NCBI GenBank assembly: GCA_963971535.1
Contig: OZ020593.1
Location: forward strand, 39,543,108-39,607,107
Origin: Notolepis coatsorum
Taxonomy: Eukaryota > Chordata > Actinopteri > Aulopiformes > Paralepididae
Direction of reading: 5' to 3'
DNA: 64,000 nt
A model generated the notes under the pieces. That model made no database searches and had not been told where the DNA came from. It saw only the letters and a list, made by a program, of their open reading frames with translations. The position numbers were made by a program, and so were the translations under genes. Below are positions 34,163 to 47,020 of the stretch, piece by piece. Numbering within the stretch: the stretch's first letter is position 1; every line of letters starts with the position of its first letter.

Positions 34163-35970
34163 GGTCTCGGGCGTGAGAGAGAGAATATTCGCCCGTGAGG
34201 CGGGGAGGTACCGGGTAGAAGATTAATGGGACAGTCGTATGATCTATGAGGCGGTAGTGCTTTAGCACGCGTCTTTCTAAAAACGTCCGCCAGGTCCCAA
34301 TAGATCTCAGGAACCCCTATCAAATCGGGATTAGAGGGTGGAACAGAATCTGCGACGCTCCCCACCACCCTGGAGAGAGAAGAAGGAGAAAAAAGAGAAG
34401 AGGGGAAGGGAGACAAGGGAGTGGACAAACTCTCGCCCACGACCGACTTCACGTCGACCTCCGTTGAGAGCTTGCCCGTGCTCCAATTAATATTCCGTAC
34501 ACATGAAGACAACCAGGGATGACCCAACACCATAACAGAATAGGGGGAGACAATAACAAATAATTTAACCCACTCCCACCCCCCACCCGCCACCCGGATG
34601 TGCATAGGAACAGTACGTTGTGTGACGCTCCCACTGCCCAGGGGCTGACCGTCCAGGGCGTAGACAGGAATGGGAACCCCCAACTCTTCTACCGGGATTC
34701 CCCATTCTCTCACCAACCCCAAGTGAATGAAATTGCCCGCCGCCCCTGAGTCAATGAGAGCCTTCGTTCCCCTAACGTTACCCCCACAGTTAACCGCCAC
34801 CTCCAGAAATGTACGTGAGTCAGATGGTAGTGCTGGGGTGAGCCCACCTGCTGGCGCCCTCTCGAGGCCCGGCGGAGCACCTCCCCTTCCCGACTGGCGC
34901 CGAGTTGAGCCAGCCTGTTCCCGACATCTGCCGAAACGATGACCGGTGCGGCCGCACCGGAAGCAGCGTCGCTCCTCGATGAAGCGCCGCCGCTCGTCGT
35001 CTGAGAGCGACAGCGCCCCAAGCTGCATGGATTCATCACCCAGTGGCCCACTCGTGTAATGCGGGAAGATGTCAACAACGGGAGGAGAAAGGACACGTAC
35101 CTGGGTAGTATCTTCACGCTCCCTCTCTCTCTCCCGATGTCGGTTGTCCATCCGTATGGCGGTGTTGATGAGCATTTCCAGCTGCTCAGGGATCTCACGC
35201 ACGGAGAACTCGTCTCGCATCCGTGCGGAGAGTCCCTTGAGAAATAGGACCACACAAGGAATTTCCGGCCAAGCCGCCTCCCGAGCCACGATCAGAAATT
35301 CGATGGCATATTCTGAGACCGTGCGGGAGCCCTGCCGGCAAGCGAGAAGCTGACCACCGGCCTCGAAGACCGAGAGTACTCGGGAAGTGTCGAATACCCT
35401 TCTCAACTCCCTGGTGAAGTCGTCCACACAGTCGCAGAGAGGCGAACCGCTCTCTAATTCGGCCGTAGCCCAGGAGAGTGCTTGACCGGTGAGGAGGGTG
35501 ATAATATATGCGACTTGTGCTCTGGAAGAGGGGAATGAGCGTGGCTGCAGCTGGAACACGAGTGAGCACTGGGTGATGAACTCCCTGCATCCCTCCGGTG
35601 CTCCCGCGTAGCGGCCTGGTGCGGGTAGCCGTGGCTCCTGGTTCCGATCCTGGTGCCCAAGAGCTCCCCGACTCTCCTCGGTGTTGAACGTGGTGTTGAA
35701 CGCCGCCTCTCCTGCCGCCGTCTCACCTACCGTCGTCCTTACCCCCGCCACCTTGACTTGTGCCTGCTGGGCTGTGATGAGCGCCGACTGCGCCGTCTCC
35801 TGCGACGCGCTGACGATCCCGCCCAGCCGAACCAACTCGGCGCTGACCAGATGTTGGTGTTCCTCCATGCGCTCCTGTGCACTCTTCTGTGCCCGGAGCA
35901 TCTCCATGATTGCCTCCATGGAACTCTGATGGTCAGGTCTTCTGTCAGGATGGAGGTAGGTGAGTTCCAA
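34153..35970 (-). CDS. gypsy copy B gag-protease ORF, 605 codons
   Basis: Same organisation and length as the copy A frame: capsid-like region, CCHC knuckle ([14 protein letters not shown]), protease motif [11 protein letters not shown]. After the knuckle it reads RCREQAG where copy A has SCWEQAG, and a few other substitutions occur. The likely start is the methionine at residue 18. The frame is intact, while the pol that should follow is not. Confidence 0.85.
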   Translation of the reverse strand: MELTYLHPDRRPDHQSSMEAIMEMLRAQKSAQERMEEHQHLVSAELVRLGGIVSASQETAQSALITAQQAQVKVAGVRTTVGETAAGEAAFNTTFNTEESRGALGHQDRNQEPRLPAPGRYAGAPEGCREFITQCSLVFQLQPRSFPSSRAQVAYIITLLTGQALSWATAELESGSPLCDCVDDFTRELRRVFDTSRVLSVFEAGGQLLACRQGSRTVSEYAIEFLIVAREAAWPEIPCVVLFLKGLSARMRDEFSVREIPEQLEMLINTAIRMDNRHREREREREDTTQVRVLSPPVVDIFPHYTSGPLGDESMQLGALSLSDDERRRFIEERRCFRCGRTGHRFGRCREQAGSTRRQSGRGGAPPGLERAPAGGLTPALPSDSRTFLEVAVNCGGNVRGTKALIDSGAAGNFIHLGLVREWGIPVEELGVPIPVYALDGQPLGSGSVTQRTVPMHIRVAGGGWEWVKLFVIVSPYSVMVLGHPWLSSCVRNINWSTGKLSTEVDVKSVVGESLSTPLSPFPSSLFSPSSLSRVVGSVADSVPPSNPDLIGVPEIYWDLADVFRKTRAKALPPHRSYDCPINLLPGTSPPHGRIFSLSRPRPWP

Positions 35971-36363
35971 TTGTTGTAGGCAATCACAGAGACGGAGAAG
36001 GTATACTCTTGAACAGGTTCGACTTTAATAGTAAAGAACACAAAGAGTAATACTAGGATACTATGCCAAGGCAAGGGAACGAGAGAATTAGGTAATGGAG
36101 CTTAGTGGTGGTCCAGAACTGGAACCGCCCGCGTTATCTCCGAACGCCTATAGTGAAGACCTGACAAATGACAAGCAGAGGAAAGGAATGTTATAAAGCC
36201 ACCAAATACCAACATTCCACACACACCCCCGTGACAGCCAATCAGAAGCCAACCCCTAATTGACAGCACTAAATGACAGGGAAAACAAGTGACAGTAATC
36301 AAGTGACAGATGACAGAGAAGGTGGGAGGTTCCCGACCGTAGTCAAGAACCAGAATCGTAACA
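35943..36363 (-). repeat. gypsy copy B 5' LTR
   Basis: 421 bp, complete, followed by the TSD gggtc at 36364-36368. Confidence 0.9.
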
Positions 36364-36392
36364 GGGTCCATGGTGATTTTTGGGAATATTAT

Positions 36393-38604
36393 TATAGTGT
36401 GTAATAATGTGTAATAGTTTGTAATAGTATTTAATAGTTTGTAATAGTGTGATAGTGTAATGTGTAATAGTGTGTACATTTGTAATAGTGTGTACTGTAA
36501 TAGTGTGTAATAGTTTGTAATAGTGTGTAATAGTGTTTAAAAGTGTAATGTTTGTAATAGTGTGTAAATCAAATCAAATCAAATGTATTTGTATAGCCTG
36601 AAATCACATGGAATTGCCCCCATGGGCTTTACAAGTCAAGAAGAAACATCACAATAGATCGAGAACAAAACCACCATAAAATCCACATAAGCAACAGCCC
36701 CAGACTTTCCCCAATGAAGATGAGGGACGACTCACTAAACCCTAGCAATAGGGGGAAAAAACACCACAGGCGGCCTGGAGGAGAGAAACCTCAGATGGGC
36801 AGTTCAAAGGGGATCCCCCAACAGGCTGTCTGTGATAATATAGTGTTGCTATATTGCTAGATGGATGGAGAATAAAACAAGCGAATAATTGGTATGTATG
36901 TATATATACATGTAATGAAACACATACATACATACATGGTAGCAAATAGTATCTAAAGTACATAAGAACATTTCAAAATAAAAATAAAATACAACTAAGA
37001 ACAAAAAAGCATTGAAATATGAGCGCTGGTATTAACATAATATGAAGGCTAAAAGTCAAGACTCTGAGCTCAAAGTGTCAGAGTCACGTTCCCCAGCGGG
37101 CAGGAGAACCACTGGGATCCAGTTGAAGTACAGCGGGCACGGTTAGACGCCGGTCAACTGAGGGCGACGTAGAGCAGATCCATCGCGCCTGTGGTACTCA
37201 GATCCTGTATGAGGTAGAACAGCCGCTGCAGTCGACGCTGTTGGCCACATCAAGGACGGCGCAGGGAAGATCACACCACCTTGACAGGCCCAATGGGGGC
37301 CGGACCAGGGCTGGCTGTATACTCGAGACATCCACTCACAGAGAAACAGGGGTTAGAAAGCTCCAGCAATAAATACATGTAAAATAAGCATAGATATATT
37401 CATACATAGTATAATAATAATAACTGGACTTTGAAGTCTTTATTCGGCATGCAGTGACACACACATGCGATGGGCGGCACACACACAGGAACACACACAC
37501 ATGCAATTTTTGTTGGGTCGTCGATGCGATTGAGTCGCTGGACTTGACCCATCTCGTCGTCCTTCCCCCCAAGGGCAGCTGGGAGCAGATAGGGGCTGCG
37601 GCATGGGGCCACGGTAGCAATAGTATCAAAGTATATGCGATTTCTTTTTATTAAAGTAATAAATAGAACCAAGAACAAAGAAGCATAGGAATACAAGTGC
37701 TGGTATACAGGATGGAATACAAGACGATGGCTCAAGGCCACTCCCCCTGGGGGGCAGGAGAACCACTCAGAACTAATTGAAGTAGAGCGGGCATGGTTAG
37801 ACGCTGTAGGTCAGACTGAAGATGATTCATTGCGCCAGTGGTGCTCAGATCCAGTTAGAGGTAGAACAGTCGCTGCAGTTGACGCTGTTGACCACATCAA
37901 GGACTGTACTAGTGTGTAATAGTGTGATAGTGTAATGTGTAATAGTGTGTAATAGTTTGTAATAGTTTGTAATAGTGTGTAATATTATTTAATAGTTTGT
38001 AAGTGTGTAATAGTGTGATAGTGTAATGTGTAATAGTGTGTACGTTTGTAATAGTGTGTACTGTAATAGTGTATAATGTGTAATAGTTTGTAATGGGGTT
38101 TAAAAGTGTAATAGTATGTAATAGTGTTTACTCGTTTGTAATAGTGTAATAGTGTGCAGTGTAATGGTGTGTACTGTAATAGTGTATAATGTGTAATAGT
38201 TTGTAATGGGGTTTAAAAGTGTAATAGTATGTAATAGTGTTTACTCGTTTGTAATAGTGTAATAGTGTGCAGTGTAATGGTGTGTACTGTAATAGTTTAA
38301 TCATTTGTAATAGTGTAATTTGTAATAGTTTGCAATAGTGTGTAATGTGTAATAGTGTGTAATGTGCAATAGTTTGTAATAGTATGTAATGTGTAATAGT
38401 ATAAGTAAGTTTGATAGTGTAATAGTATGTAATGTGTAATAGTGTGTAATGTGTAATCGTTTTTAATATTTGAATAGTGTGTAATAGTTTGATAGTGTAA
38501 TAGTGTGTACTGTAATAGTGCGTAGTGTGTAATAGTTTGATAGTGTGTACTGTAATAGTGCATAATGTGTAATGATTTGATAGTGTAATAGTGTTCAAGG
38601 GCAC
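36393..38604. repeat. Degenerate 10-bp minisatellite (TGTAATAGTG/T)n, interrupted
   Basis: Two blocks (about 36393-36567 and 37911-38604) consist of variants of tgtaatagtg/tgtaatagtt. A (TTTGA)n-tailed element splits them. A larger unit of about 100 bp is duplicated within the second block (38075-38300). Peptide frames across it are artefacts. Confidence 0.85.
36568..37910 (-). mobile_element. (TTTGA)n-tailed retroelement inserted in the minisatellite
   Basis: On plus it begins with (AAATC)n, the reversed (TTTGA)n tail, and continues with text shared with 18226-18552 (ctagcaatagggggaaaaaa, gaggagagaaacctcaga). agtgtgtaa flanks both sides (36559-36567, 37911-37919), but the surrounding minisatellite contains that motif anyway. 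Inside, about 165 bp occur twice in direct orientation (37085-37258 and 37743-37908) with clear divergence. I see no coding frame. The family is probably a SINE or LINE-dependent element of unknown clade. Confidence 0.6.
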
Positions 38605-38835
38605 TTTCACACCAGCCTTGTTTAGTTTGGTTGAATGGAACCCTGGTTCGTTTACCCTCTTGGTGTGGTTATTTTGGGCAGGTGTGAATGCAGCAATCAC
38701 ACTCTGTGTGCACTGTGCAGCACCAAAAAACAACCAGACCGAGACCTTGTTGAAGAGGTGGTCTCAGTCTGGTTACAAACTAACTCTGGTGCAGTTAACT
38801 CTCAAACTAATTCTGGTGTGGTTCTAACTATCAAA
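38605..38835. mobile_element. Dispersed non-coding element (tttcacacc...ggcag type)
   Basis: The text gggcactttcacaccagcct, ggcaggtgtgaatgcagcaa and gagaccttgttgaagaggtg has the look of an abundant fish non-autonomous DNA element. No TSD or paired termini are certain, so this rests on resemblance only. Confidence 0.3.
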
Positions 38836-39729
38836 CTCTGGCAGTAAAATGTCCAAAAAATTGCACATTCAATGAAGCTATCAGTATCTTGTTGACATTT
38901 CCTGTATATTTCTAAATGTGTGATTTTTCATCATCATAACGTTATTATTATTATTTTCACAGCTGGTAAGTTGAAAATAGCCAATTATGCTACTACACAA
39001 GTCAGGTGACTGTGGCATATAATTAATTACCAACAGTGAATTGGAAAATGCATAGTATTTCATAACATTTGTGCAACAAGCCAAGGTAGAGATTACACGC
39101 TGAGATTTCTTTCTCCCCATATAATAAACATTTTCTTTTTTTAATTGTGTGACATAAATTAGATTGGTCTTATTCTCTTCGTACACTATGCTTAATTATT
39201 CAGGCGCATCATGGCAACCCAGAGTAAACGTAGGCCTTAACTCAATCAGTGCCAGCCATTAGACGTGGACCGCTGTAGCTGGGCCAAGCATTAAAAGATA
39301 CGACTGCGTGACCTTGTTTGTAGAGCTAAATTTATATTCTATATTATAGCCATACAATATTATAGTAATTTGACACTGTTTCTTCTTCTTCAAGATGCAA
39401 AAAAGAGAAACATTTTCCATGCATACGTTCCCGTGTTATACCGTGGTGAATATAAGTATGGTTTTACAGCGGTATGGGGTAATTCCTGAAAGGCTGCGTA
39501 ATAGGCCAATTCTACTATTTGCGTTGGCGTTTCTTGCCTATACACGCTAGTATTCCCGAATCAAATCTATACAGTAGGTATTATGTTTCATCATGAATGC
39601 ATGAAGGGGGGGGGGTCGTTTTGATTATTGATTACCAGTAACGGCATTTGTATTGAACGCTAAAAACGGATTGGTATGAAAACCTTGCACAATCAAGCCA
39701 GAATTTACGTCAGATGATCCTTACCTTTG
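38836..39729. other. AT-rich stretch without recognised feature
   Basis: Short frames only; no repeat unit or terminal repeats seen. Confidence 0.5.
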
Positions 39730-39737
39730 ATCGGGAG

Positions 39738-40796
39738 CAGTGGCGGTTTCTCCACTAGGGGCGCTGGGGCGCCGACCGCCCTGGTAAAGAGAGAGGAGAA
39801 GAAGAAAATATTTTTTTTATTTTTTTAGAGCCCTAGACATAAAATAAACATGTTTAAAATGAATAATATTTACTCATTTTAAGTATGTTTGTGTTTCCAA
39901 TGCACAATATAACGTTAATATATCAAATATAAATAATTGTTTTTCATTCACAGGAAGTCAGGCCGGGGCGAGACGTATCGCGCACGGCAGGGCGTGCACT
40001 GGTTTCATCGCTGTATCCTCGCAGCCAATGAAATAGGTCAACCAAATAAATTTCGCCTATCAGTGCGTAACGCACTGTGCGTTGAAATATGATGTAATAT
40101 GATCGAAGCCGGGCACGTTTTCAAGCGATCTAGATCATCTAAGCAAGCAGCGTCTATACTTTCCGTAGCCGCATTTCTCGGAGACACTCTCTGATTGGCC
40201 GACGCGAGTTTCTACACTGGTTAGGCTTAGGCACTCTTCGAAGTTGGTTAAGGTTAGAGTTTGTCTTAGAGCATGACGGCAAGTTCTTTCGACGGTTAAG
40301 CTTAGGCACTCTTTCGAAGTTGGTTAAGGTTAGAGTTTGTCTTAGAGCATGGCGATAGAACGCCAGGTAGTTTGCAGGCTGTTCGACGCGGAAATGGGCA
40401 AAGACACAGCTCGTCACAGTACTTGTGGTGCCTAACTTGGCTAACAAGAAGCTATATGGCTAGCTGGATGCAGTCTGGACAGTGGATATACATCAACAGT
40501 CTGGGACAGTGGACATATACACTTTATCAAGCCCTCCTGGACCACGTTTCAACTAAACAAAGTGAGTTGCGGTCTCTCTCTCTGTTATCTGAGCGATGCT
40601 GTGTTGTTGTTGAACGAACTAATTAATTTCGCCGCGGGTGGATCATAATCAACCAGACAATGAATGGTAACTTGTTTAAAATGACAAGATATACATATGT
40701 GTTTATTATTGGATTAATCAGAGAGAGAGTGGAGTTTCTTTTGGATTTAACAGAAGTGGATTATGGCTTGTTCAATATCTCGCCCAGTCTATGTTT
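39738..40796. other. Left flank of the satellite structure
   Basis: GC-rich terminus, then mostly non-coding sequence. At 40219-40275 and 40295-40351 there is a direct repeat of about 57 bp (ggcttaggcactcttcgaag, ggttaaggttagagtttgtc). The frames in this stretch (40154-40447 minus, 40372-40626 plus) have no recognisable domain. Confidence 0.5.
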
Positions 40797-40945
40797 GAAT
40801 GAATGAATGAATGAAAACTTTATTTAACAGATTGCAGAATGGGTACAATACAGTACGGCTCAATACATACAATTGTTAAGGGGATGCAGACCAGAGAAAA
40901 ACGTTTGTCTTGTTTACATCAGGGTCCCCCATTTTCAATTCATAT
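40797..40945 (-). mobile_element. Truncated 3' end of the CR1/L2-like LINE
   Basis: About 149 bp match 12461-12609 with only about four differences, including the (CATT)n tail. It is a very short 5'-truncated insertion of the same family as the near-complete LINE. The near-identity supports recent activity of that family. Confidence 0.85.
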
Positions 40946-41034
40946 CGATAGTTTAATAGCTAGCCTTGGCTCGTTTAACAATATGCAAAATATGTGTACA
41001 GCCCTGTACTCATACTGAAGTTTCCACGTTGCGC

Positions 41035-41040
<6 letters not shown>

Positions 41041-41096
<56 letters not shown>

Positions 41097-41104
41097 AGAG
41101 ATAG
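41041..41104. repeat. (GA)n microsatellite
   Basis: About 27 GA units, then ggagag and an (ATTA)n run up to the start of the satellite. Confidence 0.95.
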
Positions 41105-41130
41105 AGGGGAATACTAATTAATTAATTAAT

Positions 41131-44100
41131 TCCCATAAGCACTTTATGAAACTGCCATGGTTGTACTTAGTACCTCTTAGACTACTTGTACAAATTATAT
41201 GAAATATTTTTACTGTGTACTTTTTGAGTAATTTGAGTTTCAAAGTCCCCAGAATCAGCATTTTTGACTAACTTTGATGTGGGATAAAAAAAAGATTTTC
41301 CCATAAGCACTTTATGAAACTGCCATGGTTGTACTTAGTACCTCTTAGACTACTTGTACAAATTATATGAAATATTTTTACTGTGTACTTTTTGAGTAAT
41401 TTGAGTTTCAAAGTCCTCAGAATCAGCATTTTCGACTAACTTTGATGTTGGATAAAAACAATTCTTCCCATAAGCAGTTTATGAAACTGCCATGGTTGTA
41501 CTTAGTACCTCTTAGACTACTTGTACAAATTATATGAAATATTTTTACTGTGTACTTTTTGAGTAATTTGAGTTTCAAAGTCCCCAGAATCAGCATTTTC
41601 GACTAACTTTGATGTGGGATAAAAAAAGATTTTCCCATAAGCACTTTATGAAACTGCCATGGTTGTACTTAGTACCTCTTAGACTACTTGTACAAATTAT
41701 ATGAAATATTTTTACTGTGTACTTTTTGAGTAATTTGAGTTTTAATGTCCTCAGAATCAGCATTTTCGACTAACTTTGATGTGGGATAAAAACAATTCTT
41801 CCCATAAGCAGTTTATGAAACTGCCATGGTTGTACTTAGTACCTCTTAGACTACCTGTACAAATTATATGAAATATTTTTACTGTGTACTTTTTGAGTAA
41901 TTTGAGTTTCAAAGTCCCCAGAATCAGCATTTTCGACTAACTTTGATGTGGGATAAAAAAAGATTTTCCCATAAGCACTTTATGAAACTGCCATGGTTGT
42001 ACTTAGTACCTCTTAGACTACTTGTACAAATTATATGAAATATTTTTACTGTGTACTTTTTGAGTAATTAGAGTTTTAATGTCCTCAGAATCAGCATTTT
42101 CGACTAACTTTGATGTGGGATAAAAAAATATTTTCCCATAAGCAGTTTATGAAACTGCCATGGTTGTACTTAGTACTTCTTAGACTACCTGTACAAATGA
42201 TATGAAATATTTTTACTGTGTACTTTTTGAGTAATTAGAGTTTTAATGTCCTCAGAATCAGCATTTTCGACTAACTTTGATGTGGGATAAAAAAAGATTT
42301 TCCCATAAGCACTTTATGAAACTGCCATGGTTGTACTTAGTACCTCTTAGACTACTTGTACAAATTATATGAAATATTTTTACTGTGTACTTTTTGAGTA
42401 ATTTGAGTTTCAAAGTCCTCAGAATCAGCATTTTCGACTAACTTTGATGTTGGATAAAAACAATTCTTCCCATAAGCAGTTTATGAAACTGCCATGGTTG
42501 TACTTAGTACCTCTTAGACTACCTGTACAAATTATATGAAATATTTTTACTGTGTACTTTTTGAGTAATTTGAGTTTCAAAGTCCTCAGAATCAGCATTT
42601 TCGACTAACTTTGATGTGGGATAAAAAAAGATTTTCCCATAAGCACTTTATGAAACTGCCATGGTTGTACTTAGTACCTCTTAGACTACTTGTACAAATT
42701 ATATGAAATATTTTTACTGTGTACTTTTTGAGTAATTTGAGTTTCAAAGTCCCCAGAATCAGCATTTTCGACTAACTTTGATGTGGGATAAAAAAAGATT
42801 TTCCCATAAGCACTTTATGAAACTGCCATGGTTGTACTTAGTACCTCTTAGACTACTTGTACAAATTATATGAAATATTTTTACTGTGTACTTTTTGAGT
42901 AATTAGAGTTTTAATGTCCTCAGAATCAGCATTTTCGACTAACTTTGATGTGGGATAAAAAAAGATTTTCCCATAAGCACTTTATGAAACTGCCATGGTT
43001 GTACTTAGTACCTCTTAGACTACTTGTACAAATTATATGAAATATTTTTACTGTGTACTTTTTGAGTAATTTGAGTTTTAAAGTCCTCAGAATCAGCATT
43101 TTCGACTAACTTTGATGTTGGATAAAAAAAGATTTTCCCATAAGCAGTTTATGAAACTGCCATGGTTGTACTTAGTACTTATTAGACTACCTGTACAAAT
43201 TATATGAAATATTTTTACTGTGTACTTTTTGAGTAATTTTAGTTTCAAAGTCCTCAGAATCAGCATTTTCGACTAACTTTGATGTTGGATAAAAAAAGAT
43301 TTTCCCATAAGCACTTTATGAAACTGCCATGGTTGTACTTAGTACCTCTTAGACTACCTGTACAAATTATATGAAATATTTTTACTGTGTACTTTTTGAG
43401 TAATTTGAGTTTCAAAGTCCTCAGAATCAGCATTTTCGACTAACTTTGATGTGGGATAAAAAAAGATTTTCCCATAAGCACTTTATGAAACTGCCATGGT
43501 TGTACTTAGTACCTCTTAGACTACTTGTACAAATTATATGAAATATTTTTACTGTGTACTTTTTGAGTAATTTGAGTTTCAAAGTCCCCAGAATCAGCAT
43601 TTTCGACTAACTTTGATGTGGGATAAAAAAAGATTTTCCCATAAGCACTTTATGAAACTGCCATGGTTGTACTTAGTACCTCTTAGACTACTTGTACAAA
43701 TTATATGAAATATTTTTACTGTGTACTTTTTGAGTAATTAGAGTTTTAATGTCCTCAGAATCAGCATTTTCGACTAACTTTGATGTGGGATAAAAAAAGA
43801 TTTTCCCATAAGCACTTTATGAAACTGCCATGGTTGTACTTAGTACCTCTTAGACTACTTGTACAAATTATATGAAATATTTTTACTGTGTACTTTTTGA
43901 GTAATTTGAGTTTTAAAGTCCTCAGAATCAGCATTTTCGACTAACTTTGATGTTGGATAAAAAAAGATTTTCCCATAAGCAGTTTATGAAACTGCCATGG
44001 TTGTACTTAGTACTTATTAGACTACCTGTACAAATTATATGAAATATTTTTACTGTGTACTTTTTGAGTAATTTTAGTTTCAAAGTCCTCAGAATCAGCA

Positions 44101-44181
44101 TTTTCGACTAACTTTGATGTTGGATAAAAAGAAAATTTCCCATAAGCAGTTTATGAAACTGCCATGGTTGTACTTAGTACT
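41131..44181 (+). repeat. Satellite array, about 167-bp unit, about 18 copies (forward arm)
   Basis: Units start cccataagcactttatgaaa and include ctgccatggttgtacttag, acaaattatatgaaat and agaatcagcattttcgacta. Starts at 41131, 41299, 41466 and 41633 give periods of 167-168. Units vary at a few positions (cact/cagt, cttg/cctg, cccc/ctca, aaaaaaagatt/aaaacaattc). Blocks of five units repeat (the rare tacttattag variant recurs 835 bp apart). No coding function. The same unit is present in reverse at 48565-54330. Confidence 0.97.
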
Positions 44182-46437
44182 TGGGTTTAGATTTTTCCTT
44201 TTTCCTTTTAATTAACATTTCTATTTCGAGGTCGATTCCATGCCGTATGAGTAAAATTTTAACATTTGGTTATTACTCTGGATATAAAATTAACATAGAC
44301 AAAACAGAGGCACTGGCTATTGGGGGGAACATTTCTCAACAGGCCATATCCCTCTTCCCTTTTAAATGGCCAAGTACTGGTATTAAATATTTAGGCATAC
44401 CATAACACCCACATTTGACCAATTTGTATAAAGCCAAGTACACGAGGCTTATCAATAAGATCAGAGAGGACGTGGATAGATGGACTGTTCTGCCTCTTTC
44501 CTTGATAGGGAGGGTGGAAATAATCAGAATGAACATACTCCCTAGACTACTGTATCCGTTTCTAATGCTGGCCATCCCAATTGATAACCACACTTTTACT
44601 AAATTTACTAAATCAATTACTCTCACGTTTAATATGGCAGGGGAAATTACCTAGTGCGTTTCAAAACATTACAGCTGGCCAAGCATGGTCGAGATTTACG
44701 ATACAAATATGGAGAGCGGTCCAGAAAGAGTTCAGTTTGCCTTTAACATCGGGCCTGACCTCAATTGGTTTCATTGGGGACTTTACACCATCAACTCTGG
44801 ATGCAGGATTCAGTGGATGGAGGACAAAGGGTCTGAAATTTGTTTACCAATTTATTCACTCCGGCCAGCTTAAATCCTTCCAACAACTCAGAGTGGAGTT
44901 TAGCCTTCCTAGTACTGACTTTTTCAGATGTCTCCAATTAAGGAATTTTTTTGAAAACCAGGAAGATTGGGACAAAAAATTCGACACCCTTCTCCAATAG
45001 AACGCTTTATAGCTAATATACAAATTGATGCTTCAAAACAAAAAATTAGTTCTAAATTATATCAAAACCTAATATCAATGAACCCCAACGACTCGCTATA
45101 CATTAAGTTGAAGTGGGAGGCTGAGCTCCAACAGGAGATCTCACAAGAAGAGGAGTGGTTCGATGTTTGTACTGAACTACATAAGGTGACTAATTCTAAC
45201 TCCTGGAGAGAATATATATGGAAGGTCATTAGTATGTTTTTCAAGACCCCCTTATTGACTGCTAAAGCAGGTACAACTCCCACAAGCCAATGCTGGAGGG
45301 GATGTGGTGAACAAATTAACCATACATTTTCTGGACATGCCCAAAATTATGTCACTTCTGGGTACGGTGACCAGGTGTCCCCCTTTTGGTTGTACTGTTT
45401 CCACCATTTGAGACCGCGTCCCACGTATTGAGAGGATGTCCCTCTTTTCGAAGCAAAAATCGAACACAAGACATTCCTGTCAAGTGATAAAGTTTGAATA
45501 TTTAAAACAGATGTTAGGTGGTAACAAGCCGGCTGCCAGTGCCAAGATGAATGTGGAGAGATATAATTCTGTATTTAATTTGTATTTATTTTGATTTAAC
45601 CTTAATCTATTCGGTGAAGACGAGTTATTCTAATACAAAAATTTACATTATCTATCTGTCCCACTTTGTCCCACCAAAATCTTACTGTTGTCCTGCTTTT
45701 GGACTTTTTGCATTCAGGGATGTAAAAAAAAGTATTCGACATGGACTTCCCACAAGATTTCAAAACTGCCATCCTCGGAGTCATAACGGAGGGCATTGAG
45801 GGAAGGAAAAGTGTGTATCTTCTTCAAATACTGTTAACTGCTGCCAAGAAAATTATCACAATTAATTGGTTGAAGCCCAGTCCCCCAACACATAACCAAT
45901 GGCTAAACAAAGTTAAAGAAATTCAGGACATGGAGAGGATGACTCATCTGATCAGGTTGCAAGGTGAACAGTTCAATATAAAGTGGGCTTGTATAGAGCG
46001 TATAGGGCTATAAAGGTACTGTATTATATTTATTTTCATCTTATTTCCCATTTGATTGTCATTTTCTTTTAAAAATGTGTTTGATTTATCTCACCAGTAA
46101 TACTTACCAATGTACAGTTTTGCTTGTAGTGTTCCCCACCCACCCCGCCTAACCAAACCCCCCCCCCCCCCCCCCACGACTCCACCCCACCTACCCAACC
46201 TCCTCCAATGTACGTCTTTTTTACGTCAAATGTATATACTCTCTTTTCTGGACTCAACAGTACTGTATTTTTTTATCTGCAAATTCTGGTGTACCTGTTT
46301 TTCTTTTTCTTTTTATGTTTCCCCCACGCCCCTTCCCCAAGCATAGCAGTCTCGGTACAGACATGATGTTAAACGTGTTGTAAAGTATATCTGCATATCT
46401 GTACTGTCTTGATTTTGTGCTGAATAAAAAAATATGA
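44182..46437 (+). pseudogene. L1/Tx1-like LINE ORF2 fragment and 3' UTR
   Basis: The core between the arrays encodes, with frameshifts and stops, the end of an L1/Tx1-clade reverse transcriptase and the region after it. Recognisable pieces are GYKINIDKTEALAIGG, GIKYLGIP, LINKIREDVDRWTVLPLSLI, RVEIIRMNILPRLLYPFLML, SFQQLRVEFSLPSTDFFRCL and CWRGCGEQINHTF. The FADD part is absent. About 45350-45520 is a foreign insertion starting ggtgaccaggtgtccccctt, which resembles a DNA-transposon end. The C-terminus resumes at 45741-46013 and a polyadenylation-like aataaaaaaata closes the element at about 46425. It starts abruptly at the edge of the satellite array, so the 5' part was removed or never inserted. 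Confidence 0.75.
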
Positions 46438-47020
46438 TGAACATTTCTATTTCACAATGACATTGCAATTCTAAATGATTGAATCAATACAATAGTTTTA
46501 GCAAAAAGTCATGAACATGTAGTTGTGGAATGACAGGTTTTGTTTTTGATTATCTAGCACAAATGAACAGGGTTGGTTCATTATACTTTTAGACTGCATT
46601 GTCAAAATTTCACGAAACACAGTGAAAATTATTTTTGGATGTATTGCAAGAAGATATTTTAACTTTTACCTTTAAAACAGTATAACTGTAGTAGCACGTG
46701 CCAATATTAGAGTTTTTATAGTTTGTTTTTTAACTTTTGTTTTGGCTTTTGATGTTCAACTTACCTAGGTTGCTTTGATGTTGCAATAAAAACACACATA
46801 CAAGCATCTTTGAAATTAGCATGATGTATTTGAAATACAAAATTACTATTTACACATATAATATCAATAAACGTAGATACTTATAACATATATTTGAAAA
46901 TAAAATGAATATGAACACCTTTAACTATATATATACATTCTACTAAAAGTAAGTAGTCATGCCAATAATAAAAATATGAATATCCAACTAAACTACATAG
47001 ATAAGCATAGGAGATGAGCA
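46438..47020. other. AT-rich stretch without recognised feature
   Basis: No open frame above 60 codons and no repeat seen. Confidence 0.55.

Larger units (their letters stand above)
31100..36363 (-). mobile_element. Ty3/gypsy chromovirus-type retrotransposon, copy B (complete ends)
   Basis: A 5264-bp element with two 421-bp LTRs (31100-31520 and 35943-36363), polypurine tract (31521-31532) and gag-pol on the minus strand. The TSD gggtc is at 31095-31099 and 36364-36368. I see one difference between the two LTRs (ttataatgcc in the 3' LTR, ttataaagcc in the 5' LTR). Its coding region carries the same RT and integrase damage as copy A. Confidence 0.92.
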
